Shown here: positions 54,950-64,000 of the stretch, piece by piece | Numbering within the stretch: position 1 is the first letter of the stretch | How the letters are laid out: each line of letters starts with the position of its first letter | NCBI RefSeq assembly: GCF_000226095.1 | Contig: NC_016475.1 | Coordinates: 1,922,001-1,986,000 of the forward strand | DNA length: 64,000 bases | Source of the DNA: Thermothelomyces thermophilus ATCC 42464 | Lineage: Eukaryota; Ascomycota; Sordariomycetes; Sordariales; Chaetomiaceae | Reading direction: 5' to 3' | Made by a program: the position numbers and the translations under genes | Notes under the pieces: generated by a model | What the model was told of the DNA's origin: nothing | What the model saw: only the letters and a program-made list of their open reading frames with translations | Databases searched by the model: none

Positions 54950-55993
54950 TCAACCCCCCACCAGGTCCTTCTCCAACCCCTCCAAGAAACTATCTGCCAG
55001 CTTCTTGGTCTTCCTCTCCAGGATCTCCTTCCTCCGCTCCTCAATCTCCTGCTTCCTCTTCCTTGCCTTCTCCTCTCTCTCCCTCCGCAGGGCCTCCGTC
55101 CGTGCCCTCTCCTCCTCGAGCGCTCTCATCTCCTCCTGCCGCTTTTCCTCCTCCTTGCTGAACTTGTAGAAGCCGACCCCCTTGGTGCGAATCTCCCGGT
55201 CGGCGTCGTAGTGCGTCGCCTCGGGCGGCGTGGGGCTCCGGTCGCGCTTCCGCGCGAGGGCCTCCATCGCCTCGGCGCCGTCGCGGGCCGCGAAGGCCTC
55301 CGTCTGGATCGCGTCGCCGTAGATGAGCGTCTCGGGCGCCTTCGGCCGGGCCGACATGTTCTCGAGCTCGGCGGCCGAGGCGGTGCTGCGCTGCAGCCGG
55401 AGGATCTGGGAGCGCGTCAGGTAGCGGACGCGGCCGAACTCGTCTGTGTACTCGTGCAGTGTGGTGTCGACGTCGTCGCCGTTGCCGGCTTCCTCCTCCT
55501 CCTCCTCATCATCCTCCGAGTCCGAATCCGAGGAGGGAGAGCCGGCGGTTTTGTCCTTGTTCGCTTGGGTCTCGGCCCACTTGCGGTCAAAGTCGACGAG
55601 GCCGAACTCGCGCCCGATGTAGTCGCCCCGTTGCATGGCGGCATACAGCCGCGCTTTGGACTCCATCTTGCGGCGGATGAAATCGCGCTCGGCTTTGGTC
55701 TCTTCGGTGCCGGAGGGTGACTTGAGGGTGAGTTTGCTGCTGGGCTTCGATTCGCCGTCGGGCCCTTCTTTGCGCTTCACTTTGGTCTTGGACAGGTCGT
55801 CTGTCTTCAGCTTCGACGAACGGGTTCGGCCATTGACGGCTGTTGAAGAAGAAGAACTAGTCGCACTATTCGTCGAGGATTCGGCAAGCAGCGAGCTCAG
55901 TTGCGAGGCAAAGGCCACAGATCCCGAGATAGCCATCTCCTTCTTCTGCCTCTTGGGGGGCCGTTGCCCGTACAAATTAGGATCTTGTGGCAT
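54950..55993 (-). CDS. CCDC174/DUF4078-family nuclear protein
   Basis: A single exon of 347 residues. The DUF4078 block near residues 270-300 (EIRTKGVGFYKFSKEEEKRQ) marks the CCDC174 family, nuclear proteins linked in animals to the exon junction/spliceosomal machinery. Other shared parts are RKMESKARLYAAMQRGDYIG, LVDFDRKWAE, a long acidic patch (DSDSEDDEEEEEEAG) and EYTDEFGRVRYLTRSQI. The C-terminal third is a charged helix (RREREEKARKRKQEIEERRK) running to the end KKLADSFLEGLEKDLVGG. The N-terminus has an NLS-like PPKRQKKE. The role in splicing is by family only. Confidence 0.88.
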   Translation of the reverse strand: MPQDPNLYGQRPPKRQKKEMAISGSVAFASQLSSLLAESSTNSATSSSSSTAVNGRTRSSKLKTDDLSKTKVKRKEGPDGESKPSSKLTLKSPSGTEETKAERDFIRRKMESKARLYAAMQRGDYIGREFGLVDFDRKWAETQANKDKTAGSPSSDSDSEDDEEEEEEAGNGDDVDTTLHEYTDEFGRVRYLTRSQILRLQRSTASAAELENMSARPKAPETLIYGDAIQTEAFAARDGAEAMEALARKRDRSPTPPEATHYDADREIRTKGVGFYKFSKEEEKRQEEMRALEEERARTEALRREREEKARKRKQEIEERRKEILERKTKKLADSFLEGLEKDLVGG

Positions 55994-56777
55994 CCTATTC
56001 GATGATGTTTTTGGCGATATACTGGCCCCCTAAGCGGCGTGCCCGTCAAGTGCGTAAAAGCCGGTTCTCCTGCTTACGTAGATGCAGCTAGTTCAACCTC
56101 TTTTTTTTTTGTCGGCGGTTTGCTTCAGATGCTACAGCTCATGTATGTACATACCTTTGCGGCCACGGCCTGCATCTGTGGGGAACCCTGCACTTTAACA
56201 AAAGTGGGAAGCTTCCGTGTTGCAGGATGCGGCTGCAGCTTCTGAGGCATCCCTGCCACTACACTAGTGTAAGTTATCTTCTATGTATGTACCTGTATTC
56301 ATGTAACGTGATTCCATTGGTACAGTACTCCGTACACGCGAGGTCGCAGCTGCCAGTGTGGGCGCATCCTCTGCTAGTCATTATCAACAAACGCACCTGA
56401 GACTTCAAACCGCAATTCCTGGTTTCCGCCGGCTTACCGCGCATTGCCCACTCTCTTTGACCTGCCAAATTGCGGAAACCGCCATCCAATTCCAGAACTT
56501 CATTAAAACTCGCCCTTGATGGAAGTTCGGCTTGTTCGATTGGAGAATATGCAACGCCGCCCTGGACGAACAGCTAGCTGAGCCGGCCGAGCCCAATGCT
56601 TCGATTTCGACGGTCCAATCTCTAACACGCTCGCTGTCCCCTACGGCACCATTGCTTATCACGTACACGTAACCGGCAGCTCTGCAACTTCCATATATAT
56701 CCAGGGCCAGCCTCCGTGCTCACGGGCTGCCGAGCTCAACACTGTCGCCCTCTCCTCGTTCACGAGAGCAGTACAAG
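55994..56777. promoter_or_regulatory. Divergent intergenic region
   Basis: 0.8 kb between the CCDC174-family gene and a small plus-strand gene. It contains one TACTCCGTA at 56326-56334 and a TATATAT box at about 56694-56700, near 80 bases before the small gene's ATG. No gene seen. Confidence 0.5.
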
Positions 56778-57168
56778 ATGGCCGACCCCGCCGCTAGTTG
56801 GTATGCCTGGCTTAGCGAGTTGAGACTTGTCCCCCAGGAATACCAGTACATAATCAGTGTGATATCCAGCTTCTTTGTGAGTTGAAATGGACACCCCAAC
56901 TGCCCGCCGCCGCCGCTGACTGGAACTTCTGGGCCAGATCACACTCGCCATCATCCCGATTGCACCCATACTGATACTCGTTATCTACGACATAATTCTC
57001 TGGTTCTGGAGACTCGCTGGTGCAAACTGGCGTCTCAGACGCGCACGACGCACCCGGGCGGCCAATACAGAACCCACAAGACCACCAATGATCACTCCGC
57101 CCCCGGGCGAATCACTCGGGTCGACGGAAACGAATGAACAACGCCATACCATAATGCCGGAGCAGTGA
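56778..57168 (+). CDS. Small single-pass membrane protein, unknown function
   Basis: Exons 56778-56876 and 56938-57168 give 109 residues. The N-terminus is MADPAASWYAWLSELRLVPQ with EYQYIISVISSF before the intron (GTGAGT..GCCAG, with CTGAC branch). The second exon begins with a strong hydrophobic helix (ITLAIIPIAPILILVIYDII, then LWFWRLAG) followed by an Arg-rich segment (NWRLRRARRTRAANTE) and a short Pro-rich tail. The positive-inside rule puts the C-terminus in the cytosol. The intron joins two hydrophobic pieces in frame, supporting the model. No family was recognised. Confidence 0.68.
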
Positions 57169-57293
57169 CTGCTGCGTTTCGAAACATGACGGGGTCTCCA
57201 GACACACTCGATGAAGAAAGCGTTTGAAGCCCGAGTTCAACCTCACGGAGCTCAATATATTGTGGTTGCGAGCCCAGCGAATTGTGCATCTGG

Positions 57294-58465
57294 CTAAGCA
57301 ATCTGGGACAGCACCTTCAGGAGGTCGCTTGTAACGCCCATCGCCGTTACATCACCGCCGGCACCAGCGCCTTGGACGATGAGGGGGTTGCTTCCATACC
57401 GCTTAGTGTAGAAGCTAATAATGTTATCGCTGCCCTTCAGCGCTGCAATGGGATGTGAAAGGTCAAACTTCTCCAGCCCGACCTTGACCTGCTTCGTGGC
57501 CATGTCAATGCTGCCGACGAACCGCACCACCTTTCCTTCCTTCTCCGCCTCGGCCTTTGTCTCCTCCATCTGCGCGTCAAACGCCGGCAGCTTCTCGAGG
57601 AACTCATCGCCAGTGGCGACCGACTCGAGCTCCCTGGGAATCAGGCTCTGAACCGGGAAGGAGGTGGGAGACTCGACCGGCAGGCCCGCCAACCGCGCGA
57701 GAATGGTCAGCTTACGTGCGACGTCCAGCCCGTTCAGGTCGTCACGCGGGTCCGGCTCCGTGTAGCCAAGCTGCTTGGCCTTCTTCACCTCGGCGGACCA
57801 CTTCCCGCCGGCGCCCGAGGTCTGGGCGAAGGAGTTGAAGAGGAACGACATGGTGCCGCTGAAGACGCCCTCGATCTTGGTCACCTCGTCGCCCGTGTCT
57901 ACCAGGTCCTTGAGCGTCGAGATGACGGGCAGGCCGGCTCCGACCGACGACTCGTGGTAGACCTTGGCGCCCGACTGCTCGGCCGCGCTAAAGATGTCCT
58001 GCCACAGCTTGTAGCTGCTCGAGAAGGCCTTCTTGTTGGGCGTCACGACGCTGATGCCGCGGCTGAGGAAGAGCGGATACGCCTCGGCGACCTCTTGCGA
58101 GCTGGTGTTGTCGACCAGCACAGTCTTGGAGCCCGAAGTGCCCAGGAAGTCGACCAGCTTGGGGAGCGGGAGCGGGGTCTGGTCGGACGAGGAGAGAGTG
58201 GAGATGGCGGTGTTGATGGGGATGGCCACATGGTCGGTGCTGTAGAGAGCTTTCTTGCTCGTGCAGATGTAGGTGAGCACGAGCTTGGGGTTGGGGCGGC
58301 GAGCGGCGAGCTGCTCGAGCTGGGAAAGGAAGCACTTTCCGACCCCACCAACGCCTGGGACGCTCGTTTAGCTTGGAGAGGTCGGACACGTGGGACAGTT
58401 TCGGGGGGGATTAGGGGCCTACCAATGATGGCGATGTTCACCTGCCGGGCGGAAGCGGCGGCCAT
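57294..58465 (-). CDS. HOM6: Homoserine dehydrogenase
   Basis: This enzyme reduces aspartate semialdehyde to homoserine with NAD(P)H, the branch step to threonine and methionine. Exons 58465-58423 and 58354-57294 give 367 residues. The Rossmann P-loop spans the intron (VNIAIIGGVGGVGKCFL). LTYICTSKKALYS, VVTPNKKAFSSSYKLW, AKVYHESSVGAGLPVISTLK and IEGVFSGTMSFLFNS follow. The family signature is LGYTEPDPRDDLNGLDVARK, with its catalytic Asp and Lys residues. The C-terminus has LIVQGAGAGGDVTAMGVTSD. Length is that of the monofunctional fungal enzyme, with no aspartokinase or ACT domain. It is head-to-head with TRM8 across 417 bases. I found no TGACTCA amino-acid-control site in that gap. Confidence 0.96.
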
Positions 58466-58882
58466 TGTGTTGTATTAGGTTGTTATATGATAAGAAGGGA
58501 GAGTTAATGCAAATGTAGGTTGCAAAAGAACAAAAAGATGCAGGGCGCAATTGGACGTGGATCGCGGGGTATTCGATCTCAAAAATGTACGTTATGATGC
58601 CGATAGCGGGGCAGTTTCCAATTCCCCAAGGGTTGTCGAAAGCGCACCGGCAGGGATCGGCAGCCCCACGCTGCACGAGCAAGTTCAAATTCAGTGGGTC
58701 CAGCGTGGGATGTCCTATTTTCTTTATGCTGCAACTCTTTCACATTCTCATACCTTCCTGTATGGAATACAGACGTACACTAACATCGAGCTTTGGATCC
58801 GGCAAGTATCAACGCCGCACACAGATACCAAGCCTCTAGACACTAGAATCTCATACAGGAACGGGCTCCCAGAATATAAAAC
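58466..58882. promoter_or_regulatory. Bidirectional promoter HOM6/TRM8
   Basis: 417 bases separate two divergent start codons, so the promoters share DNA. No TATA box or amino-acid-control element was recognised. Confidence 0.5.
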
Positions 58883-59818
<936 letters not shown>

Positions 59819-60544
59819 GACAGGGTTCGGGAGTGATGTCAACAGCTTCCCAATACCGGAACACAACACCGCAACAAATAGCACAAACATCGCTCGGCCA
59901 GTAGCATAGTTTGTGGCTATGGTGCGGCTATGGTTGGGGCCCCGCTAATGAACGAGTTTCCTCGGGGAACTCGTCCTCGGATGCTGAGAATACCTAAGTG
60001 CATGTGTCGTTTGGCGGCAAGTACAGCTTGAACCAAGTCATCTGCGGGGAACAAAAGGAGGGGGGGGGAAGGACCAACATCCTTACCAGGCAGAAGAGGT
60101 GCACTGGATAGACGAGGCAATTTCCTCGGTGTTCATGGGAGAAGGTCGGACAAGCATGCTCTTGCCGGCCGGCCGGAAGAGGAGGGAGAACAGAGCAAAG
60201 ATGCCCAATGAATACTTCGCATAAACCCGCCGCCGTGCTCTGCTTGTGTCACAGTGCAACAACGAGTGTATCCCTGACCCAGCAGCCCATTACAACATGA
60301 CCGTATTTCCATAAGACCAACAACATGCTTTGGAAATCGCATTCTCTGTATCCCAGACAAACTACCGTTCCCGCCCAACCACTCTGCGCCAGCTGATATA
60401 GAACACCCCCGCCCGAGGACCGAATCCCGTCATGCAAAACATTAACAAGCCTTCTTCTCCCAGCCCGCAAAACAATGACATCCAAACGGAAAACGAAAAC
60501 CCCAACCTTTGAGGTGAAAAAAAGAAGGAAAAGGAAAAGGCGTT
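59819..60544. other. Convergent 3' intergenic region
   Basis: About 0.7 kb between the 3' ends of TRM8 and NDC80. A short G-run lies near 60060. No gene recognised. Confidence 0.55.
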
Positions 60545-60819
60545 TCACATGTCGAGTGACTGGGTATCATCTCTCATTTCGTCACTGCCAAGCTCCTTTT
60601 CGAGCTCGTCAGCCACAAAAGTCTCATACTCCTCCAAGCTCTTCTGGATATGCATCTTGAACTTGATGACGTCGTTGAGCATGCGCATCGTCTCGGTGTG
60701 GAGCTCCTCGCGTAGCGCGTTGGCCCGGAGGGTCAGTTGTTCATACCTTGGTAAAAGAAAAAAAAAGGAAACGGCGTTAGCTCAAGCTGGCTCTCTTTGT
60801 TGCCGGAGCAAGAGATTTG

Positions 60820-60869
<50 letters not shown>

Positions 60870-62961
60870 GGGAGGTAGGGGGGCAGGTCCAGGTATACTC
60901 ACTCAATGTTGGTATTCATCTCCCTCTGTTCCATGAGCTGGACCGACTCGGTCAGCTGGGCCCTCATCTTGGCCAGCTCCTTCTCCATCTTCTCGATCTG
61001 GGCGTCGGACGCGAGCTTCTGGGCCGTGGTCACCTCCTTGGTCCTCTCGTACTCCTCCTCGGCGGCGCGCACGCGGTGCTCGAGCGCCTCGACCTCGTTG
61101 CGCTTGTCCTCGATGGCCTCCTTGGCCCGGTCCAGCAGGTCGTGGTCCTCCATCATGGCGTCGATGGCCGCCTTGCGCCGTTCCGACACCTCCTTGCGGA
61201 GCGCCAGGAAGCTGCTCTTAACTTGCCCCCTGAGGTCCAGGTTGAGCACGTGCGCGGGCTGGTATCCCGTGACCGGGTCCGCGAGCAGCCGATCGCCGTC
61301 GCCGGCGCTGTACGAGCCCTGGAGCTGGGACGATGTGAAGTTGGACCCTCCGTTGACCGTCACCTGGAGCTCGTAGTCGCGCCCCTTGGCGTTTACGGCC
61401 GTGGAGGGTATCAGGCCGATCTGGTAGGCGACCGTGTTGTAGCGGTCGACGGCGCGCTCGAGGTCGTCTAGCCGCTGGCTGGCCTCCATCTCCCGCTCGG
61501 TCACCTTGCGCTTCACGTCCTCCAACCGCTGTTCCGCCGACTCGATGCTCTTCTGGAGACGCTCCCGCTCGGCAGTCATGCGGTCGATATCCTGCATGCT
61601 GATCCCCTGGTCGTCCACAGCCTCCTTCAGCCGGCGCCGCTCGTCCTCGGCCTCTTTCAGCTCGCCCTGCAGCTTGTCGAGCTCTTCCTGCAGCACCTGG
61701 ATCCGGCCCTCGTACTTTTCCGACCGCTGCAGGGCGAGCGTGTTGTACTCCTCGAACTTGGCCTTGTCCTCCTCCATGATCTTAAAATGGTTGTCGAGCA
61801 CGGCCGGGTCGGGGGTGGACTTCTCGAGCTCCTCGATCTCCTTGAGCAGCCGCGCATTCTCGCCCTCGAGCATCTCCATCTCCTGGATGTACTTGGCGTT
61901 GGCACGCTCAAAGTCGCGCGCCATCGCCTGGACGTGCGGTGCCAGCGCCTTCTCGACGTCCTCGTCACCGGCATCGTCATCCATATTGAGCCAGTCCTGG
62001 TACGCATTCGTCAGGAAGTCGAAGATGATGTTGTCGCCCCGCGACGTCGACCCCCGCTTCCAAGCACGCATCGTCGTACTCGCGGAGAGCATAGCGCTCC
62101 AACATCTGGGCCAGCTGCATCATCCAGTGCAGGAGCCCCAAGAACGTGCTCCAGTTCTGACCTCCCACCGCCGCGATCTGGCTCTTGGTGATGGACCTCT
62201 CGTAGGGGTACCGTAACTGTTTCAGAAGTGGCGGCACCTCCTGGTCAATGTTCTTTTGGAAACGGTAACCGGGGTCGATGCGGCGGTAGAGCCACTGGAA
62301 CATGTAGTTGAAGTCCTTCTGCGTCGGCGACTTTATGAAGTTGTCGGACAGCTTATGGTTCATCTCCATCTCAAAGTTGTTCTTGGCCAGGTAGTCGATC
62401 AGCTCCTGCCCGATCCGGTTCTGGTACGACCTGTCCTTGAGCGGGCGCGGGTCTCGTGGCACGCCGGCGGCTTGGGGCGCCTGCTGGAAGAAGCTCTGGT
62501 GGCCGCTCATGGGTCCGGCAACTGCGGATGGGCGTGCGCGGTAGACGCTGCTACGGCGGTCATTGTCGGCGGAGGGACCGGGGGTGTGGTACGGCTTGAG
62601 CGACGCTGTGGTGTTTGGGTTGTAGCCGGCGACGGAGGCGCGCTTGACGGACGACAGGCCTATGTCGGCTAGATTGGTCCCGGACGAGGATCGCTGAAAC
62701 ATGGGCTGGTTCGGTCGCGACATGGCCAGCGAGTGGCGCGAGCCAGACACGGACCGGCCATGGCCGGCGCTCCCAATCGTGCTCGTCCGCTTCATCGCCG
62801 AGGGAGGTTGCGGGATGCCCGAGTTGTAGTTGAGCCCACCAAGGGTCTGCGCAAGCGGTTAGTTCCTCCTTGTGGTGCGTTCATGTACGTTTGGCGAAGG
62901 TCATGATGTGTCGCACCTCCCTCGGTCTTCGGACGCTCCAAAGACCATTGTCCTGCGACAT
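60545..62961 (-). CDS. NDC80: Kinetochore protein Ndc80/HEC1, with an apparent one-base frame shift
   Basis: Ndc80 is the microtubule-binding subunit of the NDC80 kinetochore complex. Exons 62961-62917, 62846-60903 and 60746-60545. The disordered N-tail ([15 protein letters not shown], then [20 protein letters not shown]) has Aurora-B-like Ser/Arg sites. The calponin-homology domain contains [40 protein letters not shown] and [18 protein letters not shown]. Long coiled coil follows, with the terminal exon [20 protein letters not shown]. The exons total 2191 bases, one more than a multiple of three. The expected [20 protein letters not shown] reads out of frame because a CCCC run at 62037-62040 (plus strand) has one base too many. 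A 55-base GT..AG 'intron' at 62051-61997 could rescue frame but would delete this conserved block. An assembly or sequencing indel is the most likely cause; about 729 residues are expected. Confidence 0.9.
60822..60872. repeat. Composite homopolymer A40-G11 inside an NDC80 intron
   Basis: About 40 A followed by 11 G on the plus strand, within the last intron of NDC80 (60902-60747). On the sense strand it is an 11-C, 40-T pyrimidine tract upstream of the 3' splice site. Confidence 0.85.
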
Positions 62962-63582
62962 CTTGCCAAGGGCTGGAGGTAGTTCTCCTCACGCCCGTCG
63001 AGGGATTCGAGGGACCTCAGGGCAGCGGCGCCGGAGCCGAGGATAAAACTGCGGAGCGCTCTGGAAGATAAGCAACCGGTGTTTGCCGCGAATAATACGC
63101 CTGAACGTGCAAGTCCGAGCAAAGGTGGTGGTGGGATGTCGCCCGTAACAAGAAAAGATGGATGAAATTACGACGTTACGGCACCGTTGCCCAGGTAAAC
63201 AAAGTTAACAAAACTGCGGGGCTTTTGGTTGGGTCTCCTCAAGCCGGTCGCGTCAGGGATCCACCTATGCAAGCCAAAGCGGGTCTTGGCACGGTCTGCA
63301 GTGGGCGGGCTCTCCCGTCTCGAAAGCACGTGATGCATACCTAACGTTACCTTTTCCAAGTTCCCCAGCGCTCGTCGACCGCTCGGCGCACTAAGTCCGT
63401 TCTGTGGGGGCGGCATCGGCCGCCGGAGCTGAACCTCGGCTTGTGATCCGCCATCCCATTTTCCGGCCGATTTCATCAACCATCCGGCGCGTGTTTGCGC
63501 AACTCACTTTTCAAGGACTCGATCCTCATTCTGTGTCCCAAAGGAGTCCATTAAAGGGAGACCGTCGTATCATCCGTTCAGA
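62962..63582. promoter_or_regulatory. Divergent promoter region NDC80/PEX14
   Basis: 621 bases between the start codons of two divergent genes. No further gene or motif recognised. Confidence 0.5.
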
Positions 63583-64000
63583 ATGACCATCCGCGAGGAC
63601 CTCGTCGCCTCGGCGGCCAAATGTGAGTTTCTTGCTGCTCGGCCTGTGATCCGGACGCGGTGCGGCTAACACTCTCCCCAGTCCTACAAGACCCAAGCGT
63701 CGCCTCCTCTCCGGTCGAGAAGAAAGTCGCCTTTCTTCAAGCCAAGAACCTAACCCAAGACGAGATCAACGCCGCGCTCGCGCGGGCGGGCACACCCGCT
63801 CCCGCGCAGGCGTACCCACCACAGCCCCAGCCAGCGTCAGCCGTTGCACAACCGCCCCAATACTATGGCCAATATCCACCACAATATCCGCCGTATGGCT
63901 GGCAACAACCCGTTCCTCAGCCTCTTCCGCGCCGAGACTGGAGGGACTGGTTCATCATGGCAACGGTGGTGAGCGGGGTGTCGTATGGACTGTATAGTCT
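63583..64000 (+). CDS. PEX14: Peroxisomal import protein Pex14 (N-terminal part, cut by the window edge)
   Basis: Pex14 is the peroxisomal membrane docking factor for the Pex5 import receptor. Exon 1 is 63583-63622 (MTIREDLVASAAK plus one base); the intron is 63623-63681 and exon 2 runs off the right edge. The conserved N-terminal Pex5-binding domain is clear: DPSVASSPVEKKVAFLQAKN then LTQDEINAALARAG, with the helix and FLxxK-type residues that bind WxxxF/Y motifs. A Pro/Gln/Tyr-rich linker (QYYGQYPPQYPPYGW) leads to the start of the hydrophobic membrane segment (DWFIMATVVSGVSYGLYS). About 119 codons are visible. Confidence 0.93.

Noticed and set aside
61997-62051. 55-base GT..AG intron in NDC80 restoring the frame
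   Set aside because: It would remove a block conserved in NDC80 proteins; a one-base indel in the four-C run explains the data better. Coordinates are given in minus-strand order.

Overview
This is nuclear DNA of a filamentous ascomycete, most likely a Sordariomycete of the Sordariales and probably Chaetomiaceae. The evidence is short introns (about 50-150 bases) with GT..AG ends and CTAAC/CTGAC branch sites, GC-rich coding sequence, and Pezizomycotina-type genes (a CreC WD40 protein, a CreD-type arrestin, a Clr5-domain protein, a GH7 cellulase remnant). The species is inferred; no rRNA or named marker is present. Most genes are conserved housekeeping genes, many in head-to-head pairs sharing an upstream region. 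Layout, left (1-20 kb): the 5' part of MED13 (minus, cut by the left edge), ENP2 (plus), a small one-pass membrane protein (minus), a 1381-residue coiled-coil protein (plus), a three-exon mitochondrial ribosomal protein bL33m (minus), alanine aminotransferase (plus) and proteasome subunit RPN7 (minus). Middle (20-45 kb): mRNA cap methyltransferase ABD1 (plus), the mitochondrial GTPase GEM1 (minus), CreC (plus), a CreD-type arrestin (plus), an SLM-type F-BAR/PH protein (plus), a Clr5-domain protein (plus) and the SUMO ligase NSE2 (minus). CreC and the arrestin both belong to the carbon catabolite repression/ubiquitination network and lie 3.8 kb apart on the same strand. Right (45-64 kb): a truncated GH7 cellobiohydrolase, the DNA glycosylase FPG (minus), a non-coding host gene with six introns each carrying one box C/D snoRNA (plus), a PD-(D/E)XK-like gene (minus), an unknown gene (plus), a CCDC174-family protein (minus), a tiny membrane protein (plus), homoserine dehydrogenase HOM6 (minus), the tRNA m7G methyltransferase TRM8 (plus), the kinetochore gene NDC80 (minus, with an apparent one-base frame error) and the start of PEX14 (plus, cut by the right edge). 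The best discovery candidate is the intronic snoRNA array at about 48.6-50.2 kb. Its units have regular spacing, and at least one guide matches the 18S site served by yeast snR77. Other points are a palindrome-like 9-mer (TACGGAGTA) found ten times, only between genes, long composite A/G and C homopolymers, a stop codon inside a CAG repeat in creC, and a decayed cellulase. All gene models were built by reading frames and splice sites by eye; no database search was run.
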